Made by a program: the position numbers and the translations under genes. Below, one piece after another: positions 52,131 through 58,469 of a stretch of DNA of 58,469 nt. Origin of the DNA: Enhydrobacter aerosaccus (GTDB taxonomy: Bacteria > Pseudomonadota > Alphaproteobacteria > Reyranellales > Reyranellaceae); contig CAIMEE010000621.1 of assembly GCA_903839865.1 (NCBI GenBank), positions 1 through 58,469 on the forward strand, in the 5' to 3' direction. Positions within the stretch are counted from its first letter, which is position 1. Every line of letters begins with the position of its first letter. The notes below the pieces were generated by a model. It saw only the letters and a program-made list of their open reading frames with translations. It ran no database searches and was not told the origin of the DNA.

Positions 52131-52897
52131 GCCACGATCTCTCCGCGGAAGGCCCAACGGGTCATGCGCTTTTCGACCAGGGCGCAGACGGCGTACATCA
52201 ACACACCCATGATCGCGATGGCGAACAGGCCGGCGAAGGTCGTCGCCGTGTCATTGCGCGCGCCGGCCGACAGCATCAGGAACCCGATGCCGCGGTTGCC
52301 GCCCACCGTCTCGGAAATGACCGAGCCGATGAACGCCAGGGTGATCGCGACCTTGAGGCTGGCGAACAGGTACGGCATGGCGCGCGGGATGCCGACCTTG
52401 AGCAGGATCTCGGTGCGCGTGGCGCCCAGCGACCGCAGCACGTCGCGCATCTCGGGTTCGATGGTGGCGAGGCCGGTGGCGACGTTCACCACGATCGGGA
52501 AGAAGCTGATGACGAAGGCGGTGATGATCGCGGGCAGCGCGCCGATGCCGACCCAGATCATCAGGATCGGCACGAGGGCCACCTTGGGCACGGCGTTGAA
52601 GGCGATCAGCAGCGGATAGAGGCCGGAATAGACGAACGGCGAAGCACCGATCGCCAGCCCCAGGAGCAGGCCGCCCGCGATCGCCATCAGGAAGCCCAGC
52701 AGGGTCGTCCAGAGCGTGTCCCAGCAGAAGGCCAGCAGGATATCGAAGCGCGCCACGAACACCTCGAATATCCGGGTCGGGCGCGGCAGCAGGATTTCCT
52801 GGATGTCGAAGGCGACGCAGACGATCTGCCAGATCACCAGGAAGGCAGCGAGCACCAGCCAGGGCATGGCGACCCTGAGGGCATCCCAGCGGGTCAA
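52127..52897 (-). CDS. ABC transporter permease (SsuC/ThiX/TauC type)
   Basis: A 256-residue permease with about six hydrophobic segments and the coupling loop (SLGATRTEILLKVGIPRAMPYLFASLKVAI) typical of the sulfonate/pyrimidine family. It pairs with the ATPase and binding protein upstream. The frame opens with TTG at 52897, overlapping the TGA of the ATPase gene (TTGA), which I take as the start; an ATG (MPWLVLAAF) lies ten codons in. The end shares CTAG with the interrupted ABC-F gene. Confidence 0.85.
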   Translation of the reverse strand: MTRWDALRVAMPWLVLAAFLVIWQIVCVAFDIQEILLPRPTRIFEVFVARFDILLAFCWDTLWTTLLGFLMAIAGGLLLGLAIGASPFVYSGLYPLLIAFNAVPKVALVPILMIWVGIGALPAIITAFVISFFPIVVNVATGLATIEPEMRDVLRSLGATRTEILLKVGIPRAMPYLFASLKVAITLAFIGSVISETVGGNRGIGFLMLSAGARNDTATTFAGLFAIAIMGVLMYAVCALVEKRMTRWAFRGEIVA

Positions 52898-53679
52898 ACG
52901 TCATGCTCCTGGTGGATGCGATCGCGCAGCTCGTGGACGAGATCGACGAAGTGCGGCTCGAAGGTCGTGGCGAGCCGGCGCGGCCGCGGGATGTCGATGT
53001 GCTTGGTCATGACGATGCGGCCAGGCCGGCGGCTCATCACATAGACGGTGTCGGCGAGAAAGACCGCCTCGCGCAGGTCGTGCGTCACCAGCACGCCGGT
53101 GAAGCGCTTCTCCATCCATAGAGCCTGCATGACTCCCCAGAGTTCCTCGCGGGTAAAGGCGTCGAGCGCCCCGAACGGCTCGTCGAGCATAAGCAACTCG
53201 GGCTCGTGGATCAGCGCGCGGCAAAGGTTCGAGCGCTGCTGCATGCCACCCGACAGCTGCCAGGGGAATTTCAGCGCGAAGTCGGCCAGGCCCACCGTAC
53301 GCAGCAACTTCATTGCGCGCTCGACGTACTCGGCGCGATTGCGACGGAAGCGGCGCTTGTGCGGCTCAACCACTTCCATCGGCAGCAGCACGTTGTCGAG
53401 CGTGGTGCGCCACGGCATCAGGGTCGGGTTCTGGAAGGCCATGCCGACGCCCTTGATCGGCGCCCGCACCTTCTGTCCCGCAACATGCACCTCGCCGGTC
53501 GACGCCGGCATGAGGCCGGTCACCAGCTTCATGATCGTCGACTTGCCGCAGCCCGAGGGGCCGACGACAGCAACGAACTCGCCCTTTTCGATGCCGAGGG
53601 TGGCATCGGCCAGGGCGAGCGTCGTTTCCTTGCCGAGCCTGTAGGTGAGGCTTGCGGCCTTGAGCTCGACGAAAGGCAC
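52894..53679 (-). CDS. ABC transporter ATP-binding protein (SsuB/TauB type)
   Basis: A 261-residue ATPase. GPSGCGKSTIMKL near 40-52 is Walker A, LSGGMQQR the signature, LLMLDEPFGALD Walker B, and VLVTHDLREAVFLAD the switch. It belongs to the nitrate/sulfonate/pyrimidine class. The GTG start shares its last base with the stop of the binding-protein gene (TAGTG overlap), and its own stop overlaps the permease start, so the three genes are tightly coupled. Confidence 0.9.
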   Translation of the reverse strand: MPFVELKAASLTYRLGKETTLALADATLGIEKGEFVAVVGPSGCGKSTIMKLVTGLMPASTGEVHVAGQKVRAPIKGVGMAFQNPTLMPWRTTLDNVLLPMEVVEPHKRRFRRNRAEYVERAMKLLRTVGLADFALKFPWQLSGGMQQRSNLCRALIHEPELLMLDEPFGALDAFTREELWGVMQALWMEKRFTGVLVTHDLREAVFLADTVYVMSRRPGRIVMTKHIDIPRPRRLATTFEPHFVDLVHELRDRIHQEHDV

Positions 53680-54683
53680 TAGTTCGCGACCATCCGGTCC
53701 GCCTTGGGCGGCAGGAACTTGTTGGTGAAGACCTTGTCCGGCGTCGCTACGGGCGTGAGGCCGAACGCGTCGGACACCAGTGCCACCGAGCGGGCGAACC
53801 GCTCGGGATCGACGTCACCCATGCCGTTGGCTTTCACGTAGGGCGTGAGGATGTTGGTCTGCAGCGAGATCTGCAGGCGCTCGGTCTCCAGCGCCTCGTC
53901 GATCAGCGGATCTTTCTTCTTGGCAGCGGCAATGCCCAGCTTGTTGTCGGCGATCACGTCCTTCCAGCCCTTGAGGGTGGCGGCGATGAAGCCCTTCACG
54001 GCCTTCTCGTTCTTCAGCATCTCCGCGGAGACGACGATGCCGTTGGCATAGAGGTCGAGGCCGAAATCGACGTAGCGCATCGCCACGATGTCGTCGAACT
54101 TCACCCCGCGCGACTTGAGGTCGAGCATCGACGAGAAATAGTGGCCCGAGATGAAGTCGACCGAGCCCTGGACCAGGCTCTGCTCGCGCAGCTGCGGCGT
54201 CAGGTTGACGTGCTCGTACTTCGTGATACCGGTCTTCTTGGCGAAGGCCGGGAACAGGCGGAACGAGGCGTCGAACACTGGCGCGCCCAGCTTCTTGCCC
54301 TCGAGATCCTTCGGCACCTTGATGCCGCTCTTCTTCAGGGCATAGACCCCGAACGGCGCGAAGTCGTACGCCATGAACACGCACATCACTTCCTTGCCCG
54401 GGTTCTTGGCGTTGTACTCCATGACGGAATTAACGTCGGCGAAGCCGATCTGGTAGGCGCCGGTCGCGACGCGCTGCACTGCGCCGGCCGAGCCCTGGCC
54501 CGGGTCCATCGTGACGTCGAGCCCTTCGGCCTTGTAGTAGCCCTTGTCCAGCGCCACCAGGAACGGCGCGGTCGGGCCCTGGAAGACCCAGTCGAGGGTG
54601 AATTTGATCGGTGTCTGCGCCGCCGCCGGCAGGCTTGCGAGCCCCAGCGCGAGGGCGGCCAACCATGCAATTTTCCTGTTCAT
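53679..54683 (-). CDS. ABC transporter substrate-binding protein (NMT1/THI5-like)
   Basis: A 334-residue periplasmic protein. The signal peptide (WLAALALGLASLPAAAQ) is cleaved near 22. The mature start FTLDWVFQGPTAPFLVALDKGYYKAEGLDV, then GSAGAVQRVATGAYQIGFADVNSVMEYN, is the NMT1 fold of ThiY-type proteins that bind hydroxymethyl- or formylaminopyrimidines, although riboflavin and other ligands also occur. With the ATPase and permease it forms a complete importer. No TPP riboswitch is visible in the 68-bp upstream region. Confidence 0.85.
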   Translation of the reverse strand: MNRKIAWLAALALGLASLPAAAQTPIKFTLDWVFQGPTAPFLVALDKGYYKAEGLDVTMDPGQGSAGAVQRVATGAYQIGFADVNSVMEYNAKNPGKEVMCVFMAYDFAPFGVYALKKSGIKVPKDLEGKKLGAPVFDASFRLFPAFAKKTGITKYEHVNLTPQLREQSLVQGSVDFISGHYFSSMLDLKSRGVKFDDIVAMRYVDFGLDLYANGIVVSAEMLKNEKAVKGFIAATLKGWKDVIADNKLGIAAAKKKDPLIDEALETERLQISLQTNILTPYVKANGMGDVDPERFARSVALVSDAFGLTPVATPDKVFTNKFLPPKADRMVAN

Positions 54684-54721
54684 CTGCTTCCCCTCGCTCG
54701 AATTCCCGTCGGCGACTCTTA

Positions 54722-54742
54722 GGCGGACCGCACCGTTCCGCC
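54722..54742 (-). terminator. Putative stem-loop between glucan exporter and importer operons
   Basis: GGCGGA and TCCGCC form an inverted repeat (one mismatch further in, loop CAC) in the 68-bp gap after the exporter stop and before the binding-protein start, both on the minus strand. It could end the exporter transcript. No U-run follows, so termination strength is uncertain. Confidence 0.4.
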
Positions 54743-54751
54743 AAGGGGATA

Positions 54752-56512
54752 TCAGGCAGTTTCTATGCCACCCTGCTGCGTGGCCACGAGGTGAGCGAAG
54801 GCGCCATTTTGCGCCATCAGCTCGGCGTAGCCGCCATGCTCGACCATCTTGCCCCGCTCCAGCACCACGACCTGGCTGGCATCGCGGATCGTCGACAGGC
54901 GATGGGCGATCACGAAGGTCGTGCGGCCCTGCATCAGCACCTTGAGCGCTTTCTGGATGCGCGCCTCGGTAACGGAGTCGAGCGCGCTGGTCGCCTCGTC
55001 CAGGATCAGGATCGGCGGATTCTTCAGGAGCGCGCGGGCGATCGCCAGACGCTGCCGCTCGCCGCCCGACAGGGTGGCGCCACGCTCGCCGACCAGTGTT
55101 TCGTAGCCCTGCGGCTGGCGCAGGATGAAGTCGTGGGCTTCGGCGAGCTTGGCCGCGTCCTCGATCTCGGCCTGAGTCGCGTCGGGTTTGCCGACGCGCA
55201 GATTGTCGGCGATCGAGCGGTAGAACATCGTCGAATCCTGGAACACCACACCGATGTTTCGCCGCAACGATTCAAGCTTGATGGTGCGGTGATCGACGCC
55301 GTCGACCTTGATGACGCCGGACTGCGCGTCCCACATGCGATGCAGCAGCGACAGCGCCGTGCTCTTGCCCGCGCCGGTGGCGCCCACGAAAGCGACGGTG
55401 GTGCCGGCCGGCACGTGCAGGCTGAAATGTTGCAGCGCCGGGCGCAGCCCGTCGTAGGAGAAGTTGAGGTCCTCGAAATCGACCTCGCCCCTGGCGCGGC
55501 CGATATCGATGCCATCGGGCCGGTCGAGCACGGTCGACTGATGATCGATGACGCGGAAGAAGTCGGCGAGCGAGGGCATCTGGAAGAAGATGCGGCTGAC
55601 GAAGCCGGAGGCCTGGTCCATGCGGCTGATCAGCATGGCCGCGAAGCCCATGAAGCTCACGATCTGGCCGACCGTCGCTTCGCCACGGGTGTACAGCCAG
55701 GTGCCGAGCACGAAGATCGAGATCACGGTGACGGTCGAGGCCGCGCGCGTCATCACCGACAGCAGCGCCCACCAGTTGAGCACCGGATACTGCGCCGCGA
55801 GCGTGCGGCCGATCACGCGATGCATCTCGCTGGTCTCGACGGCCAGGCGAACGAAGCTCTGGATCAGGTGGATGTTGCCCAGCGCGTCGCTGGCCCGGCT
55901 GGCGAGCTGGCTGTGATAATCCTCGACGTCCTTCTGCAGGAGGTCGGTGCGGCTTACCACCCATGCATTGGCCGCGGCGAAGAAGAAGATCAGCACGATC
56001 AGCAGGCAGCCCAGCCGCCAGTTCATGAACAGGCTGAGCGGCAGCATGACGAACAGCGCCACGAACGTTGCGAGGTTCTCGCGGAAGAACGACAGCCAGA
56101 CGGCGAAGAGATTGTCGACGCCGGTCAGCATCACCTTGAGCAGGCGGCCGGAATGCTGGGAGTTGTGGAACGAGAACGGCAGGTCGAGCACGTGCTCGAA
56201 ATAGTGCGCCATGGCGCCGAGGCGCCGGCGGTGCGCAAGGCGGTCGGCCTGCAGCGAAACGACGATATTGGCGACGATGCCGCCGACGCCGACGATGGCC
56301 CAGATGACGAGCAGCTCGCGGGCATCTGCCCACAGCTGGTCGGTTGTCTCGCTCTTCGCATTGGAGAGCAGATCGACGACCTTGCCGAACAGCACCGGCT
56401 CGTAGAACTGCAGCGCCGCCACCGCGATGTTGGCGAAGGCAAGCATGATCGCCAGCCGTCGCTCATCGCGGAGGAGCCCGATGACCCGGCCGTAGACGCG
56501 GAAAAATTCCAT
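54752..56512 (-). CDS. ABC exporter, NdvA/ChvA-like glucan export ATP-binding/permease protein
   Basis: A 586-residue fused exporter. The membrane half begins MEFFRVYGRVIGLL, with helices to about 320 and the segment DRLAHRRRLGAM, and QYPVLNWWALLSVMTRAAS, both close to NdvA cyclic beta-1,2-glucan exporters. The ATPase half has GATGAGKST near 378, LSGGERQRLAIARALL and LILDEATSALDSVTEARI. The length fits NdvA (about 585-600). It is co-directional with an M20 hydrolase 20 bp upstream. The substrate may be a periplasmic glucan or another large polar molecule. Confidence 0.78.
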   Translation of the reverse strand: MEFFRVYGRVIGLLRDERRLAIMLAFANIAVAALQFYEPVLFGKVVDLLSNAKSETTDQLWADARELLVIWAIVGVGGIVANIVVSLQADRLAHRRRLGAMAHYFEHVLDLPFSFHNSQHSGRLLKVMLTGVDNLFAVWLSFFRENLATFVALFVMLPLSLFMNWRLGCLLIVLIFFFAAANAWVVSRTDLLQKDVEDYHSQLASRASDALGNIHLIQSFVRLAVETSEMHRVIGRTLAAQYPVLNWWALLSVMTRAASTVTVISIFVLGTWLYTRGEATVGQIVSFMGFAAMLISRMDQASGFVSRIFFQMPSLADFFRVIDHQSTVLDRPDGIDIGRARGEVDFEDLNFSYDGLRPALQHFSLHVPAGTTVAFVGATGAGKSTALSLLHRMWDAQSGVIKVDGVDHRTIKLESLRRNIGVVFQDSTMFYRSIADNLRVGKPDATQAEIEDAAKLAEAHDFILRQPQGYETLVGERGATLSGGERQRLAIARALLKNPPILILDEATSALDSVTEARIQKALKVLMQGRTTFVIAHRLSTIRDASQVVVLERGKMVEHGGYAELMAQNGAFAHLVATQQGGIETA

Positions 56513-56532
56513 GTTAGGCCGAGCGAACGTTC

Positions 56533-57711
56533 TTAGGCCTGCGCCGGTTCCCCGAGGAAGCGTTCCACGGTGTTGACGAAGAAGCTGACGCCGAACGGGA
56601 TGGCCATGTCGTTGAAATCGTAGCGCGAGTTGTGGAGGCTGACGGCCTCGGGTCCGCCGCCGTTGCCCAGCCACACCATCGCGCCCGGCACCTGCTCCAG
56701 CATGTAGGAGAAGTCCTCCGCGCCCATGCTGGGCCGCGTGTCGCCGCGCACGTTGTTCTCGCCGCAGACGCCGGCCGCGACTTCGATCGCGAATTTGGCC
56801 TGCTCGGGATTGTTGACCGTGGGCGGATAGCCCGGCTTGTGCTCCATCACGACCTTCACGCCGTACATCTTCGCCGCGCCGTCGCATATTTCCTCGATGC
56901 GGCGCTTCACCATCGCGCGGTTCTCGGGGCTCGTCGTGCGGGTCGTGCCGCCGATATGCGCCTCGCCCGGGATCACGTTGTAGGCCGAGCCTGCCTTGAA
57001 GAAGCCCACGGTGACGACGGTCGAATCGATCGGATCGACGTTGCGGCTGACGATGGTCTGGAGCGACATGACGATGGCGGCGCCCGCCACCATCGGATCG
57101 AGCGTGGTGTGCGGGTGGGCGGCATGGCCGCCCTTGCCGGTGATGCGGATATCCCAGCGGTCGGCCGCGGCCAGCAGCGGGCCGGGCTTGCTCACGATCA
57201 TGCCGAGCGGAATGCCGGGCTTGTTGTGGATCGCGAACACACCATCGCAGGGAAACTTCTCGAACAGCCCGTCCTCGATCATCGCCTTGGCGCCGCCGCC
57301 GCCCTCTTCGGCCGGCTGGAAGATGAAGTGCACGGCGCCCTCGAAGTCGCGCTTCTCCGACAGGATCTTGGCTGCTCCCAGCAGCATCGCGGTATGGCCG
57401 TCATGGCCGCAGGCATGCATGCGGCCCGGGTTCTGCGAGCGGTGCTCGAAATCGTTGAATTCGTCCATCGGCAGGCAGTCCATGTCGGCGCGCAGCCCGA
57501 TCGACTTCACCGAGTTGCCCTTGCGCAAGGTGCCGACGAGACCGGTCTTGCCCAGGCCGCGCGTCACCTCGAGCCCCCACTCCGCCAGCTTCGCCGCCAC
57601 AACGTCGGAGGTCCGGTTCTCCTCGTAGGCGAGCTCGGGATGGGCGTGGATGTCGCGGCGGATGGCGGTGATCTCGGCCTGGATCTCGAGCGAACGCGGC
57701 AGAACGGGCAT
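56533..57711 (-). CDS. M20 aminoacylase / amidohydrolase (hippurate hydrolase-like)
   Basis: A 392-residue member of the M20D group. RRDIHAHPELAYEENRTSD, GLRADMDCLP, MHACGHDGHTAMLLGAA and FIFQPAEEGGGGAKAMI carry the metal ligands Cys, His and Glu typical of this subfamily; HNSRYDFND carries the last His. It removes acyl groups from N-acyl amino acids or hydrolyses hippurate. It begins 30 bp after the Lrp gene, so the Lrp regulator may control it. Substrate is not specified by the sequence. Confidence 0.87.
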   Translation of the reverse strand: MPVLPRSLEIQAEITAIRRDIHAHPELAYEENRTSDVVAAKLAEWGLEVTRGLGKTGLVGTLRKGNSVKSIGLRADMDCLPMDEFNDFEHRSQNPGRMHACGHDGHTAMLLGAAKILSEKRDFEGAVHFIFQPAEEGGGGAKAMIEDGLFEKFPCDGVFAIHNKPGIPLGMIVSKPGPLLAAADRWDIRITGKGGHAAHPHTTLDPMVAGAAIVMSLQTIVSRNVDPIDSTVVTVGFFKAGSAYNVIPGEAHIGGTTRTTSPENRAMVKRRIEEICDGAAKMYGVKVVMEHKPGYPPTVNNPEQAKFAIEVAAGVCGENNVRGDTRPSMGAEDFSYMLEQVPGAMVWLGNGGGPEAVSLHNSRYDFNDMAIPFGVSFFVNTVERFLGEPAQA

Positions 57712-57741
57712 GGAAAACTCCGGTTGAAACGTGCGGCCATC

Positions 57742-58212
57742 TTAGGCCGGGCGTGGAGCCCACGCGAGGTCGCTCTTCACTTCCTGCATGATGAAGGACG
57801 ACCGCGTGCCACGAACGCCGGGCAGGCGCAGCAGCGCCTTCATCGCGAAATCGCTGAAGCTGGCGAGATCGCGCGTCTGCACATGCAGCAGGAAATCCAT
57901 GTCGCCCGTCATCGCATAGCAGGCCACCACCTCGCGCCGGGCCCGGATCGCGGCCTCGAACGCCTCGACGGTCTTCTCGGAATGATCGTCCAGGGTCACC
58001 TGCACCATCGCCTGCAGCTCGAAGCCCAGTGCCGGGGGCGCCACGAGGGCCGCGTAACGCGCGATCACGCCGTCCTCTTCCAGCCGCTTCACCCGGCGCT
58101 GGCAGGGCGTCGGCGACAGGCCGACCTTGTCGGCGAGATCGACCATCGACAGGCGGCCGTCTGCCTGCAGGGCCGCTACGATGCGTCTGTCGATGTCATT
58201 CAGCTCAATCAT
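57742..58212 (-). CDS. Lrp/AsnC-family regulator (likely of phenylalanine catabolism)
   Basis: A 156-residue Lrp protein: helix-turn-helix DIDRRIVAALQADGRLSMVDLA then DKVGLSPTPCQRRVKRLEEDGVI and a RAM domain with CYAMTGDMDFLLHVQT. The ATG at 58212 has AGGTG about eight bases upstream; a GTG at 58224 is the alternative. It is divergent from a phenylalanine hydroxylase gene, the usual context of AsnC-type regulators that induce phenylalanine breakdown. A TCACC-tattt-GGTGA repeat overlaps its leader, suggesting autoregulation. Confidence 0.9.
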   Translation of the reverse strand: MIELNDIDRRIVAALQADGRLSMVDLADKVGLSPTPCQRRVKRLEEDGVIARYAALVAPPALGFELQAMVQVTLDDHSEKTVEAFEAAIRARREVVACYAMTGDMDFLLHVQTRDLASFSDFAMKALLRLPGVRGTRSSFIMQEVKSDLAWAPRPA

Positions 58213-58220
58213 GGTGTCTT

Positions 58221-58259
58221 TCACCTATTTGGTGACGTTTTTTGAAGAATATCACCAAA
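58221..58259. promoter_or_regulatory. Inverted-repeat operator candidates at the Lrp/phhA control region
   Basis: TCACC at 58221-58225, GGTGA at 58231-58235 and TCACC at 58252-58256 are three alternating copies of one motif. The first pair forms a 15-bp palindrome with a 5-bp spacer; the second pair extends to an exact 8-bp repeat, TTTGGTGA (58228-58235) and TCACCAAA (58252-58259), with a 16-bp spacer. Direct binding by the Lrp protein is inference from the position and symmetry. Confidence 0.6.
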
Positions 58260-58323
58260 ATTGGCCATCCGGCAGCCCAACTTCGCCGGGATTCGCTCGA
58301 GGGTCCGACCCCATATTCGGCGC

Positions 58324-58469
58324 ATGAACACCCTCGCCCCTCTCGACACCCTGCGCGGCGACTACGCGCGCATGGCTCCCGACTGGACCGTGGCGCAGCA
58401 GGCCGACCTCTACACCGACGAGGATCAGGCCGTGTGGCGCCTGCTGGTCGAGCGACAGAGCGCGCTCGC
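58324..58469 (+). CDS. phhA: Phenylalanine 4-monooxygenase, N-terminal fragment (3' truncated)
   Basis: The window ends inside this gene. The 48 codons visible contain GDYARMAPDWTVAQQADLYT and EDQAVWRLLVERQSAL, the N-terminal pattern of bacterial pterin-dependent phenylalanine hydroxylases (YTPEEHAVWR.L.ERQ). The enzyme turns phenylalanine into tyrosine using iron and tetrahydropterin. It is divergent from an Lrp regulator across 111 bp with clear inverted repeats. The iron ligands are beyond the edge, so the call rests on this block and its context. Confidence 0.75.
   Translation, partial: MNTLAPLDTLRGDYARMAPDWTVAQQADLYTDEDQAVWRLLVERQSAL

Noticed and set aside
54684..54751. TPP riboswitch before the NMT1-type binding protein
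   Set aside because: The 68-bp region is too short and lacks the conserved THI-box elements; only a simple stem-loop is visible.

Overview
The window is a gene-dense, high-GC chromosomal segment from what is most likely an alphaproteobacterium. The evidence is the GC-rich codon use, the NdvA-like glucan exporter, the PuuE-type allantoinase, the DUF6065 and DUF5681-like proteins, and the many solute-binding and soil-type catabolic genes. Reyranella or another Rhodospirillales/Hyphomicrobiales-like soil lineage would fit, but that is an impression, not a database result. I see no rRNA, tRNA, CRISPR array, transposase, phage module or replication origin.

Layout. 1-9369: a catabolic block. One plus-strand operon holds the C-terminus of a bifunctional aldolase/dehydrogenase, a TauD/TfdA dioxygenase, an aldo-keto reductase and three tandem paralogous amidohydrolases. 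Facing it is an operon of SDR, CHRD lipoprotein and flavin monooxygenase, followed by another amidohydrolase. 9388-15712: a frameshifted EamA transporter, a lysozyme-like lipoprotein, and a ureide-type set (PuuE allantoinase, AllC/HyuC-type amidohydrolase, M20 hydrolase) with a Baeyer-Villiger-type monooxygenase. 15811-21536: a two-gene envelope module (large membrane protein and acyltransferase), a frameshifted DUF5681-like gene, small lipoprotein and hypothetical genes, and a zinc-ribbon protein with a His-rich amidohydrolase. 21590-26506: a DUF3604 protein divergent from GntR, a Bug solute receptor and a ComA-like synthase. 26512-33419: FMN-binding protein, thioesterase, PEP mutase-like lyase, acyl-CoA ligase, PhzF, a membrane protein, a class II aldolase and an Lrp regulator. 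33519-41946: an orphan AceE-like E1, MtnA, an MFS transporter, a DUF6065-dioxygenase fusion, FumC and an alpha/beta hydrolase. 42020-50476: nitrogen and carbon scavenging genes, including acetamidase/formamidase, RidA, AmiF behind a near-perfect sigma-54 promoter, a cytosine deaminase-like protein and an LLM flavoprotein. 50601-58469: an ABC-F ATPase interrupted by an amber codon, an NMT1-type ABC importer, a glucan exporter, an M20 amidohydrolase, and an Lrp regulator divergent from a phenylalanine hydroxylase that runs off the end.

Working together. The dominant theme is uptake and hydrolysis of small nitrogenous or lactone/carboxylate compounds. Hydrolases of the amidohydrolase, M20, amidase and formamidase families are packed into short operons with start/stop overlaps, controlled by local GntR and Lrp regulators and at least one sigma-54 promoter.

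The most notable observations are: three broken genes (two frameshifts at or near G/C-rich runs and one nonsense codon); six convergent gene pairs that all share the same 4-bp CTAG as overlapping stop codons; a 44-bp exact repeat between two of the tandem amidohydrolases; the sigma-54 promoter of amiF; clear inverted repeats at the Lrp/phhA promoter; a hairpin hiding the ribosome binding site of ridA; and the DUF6065-dioxygenase fusion. I did not find a single self-evident new defence or mobile system. The GntR/Bug/ComA-like/DUF3604 locus and the triplicated amidohydrolase locus are the best candidates for undescribed pathways.
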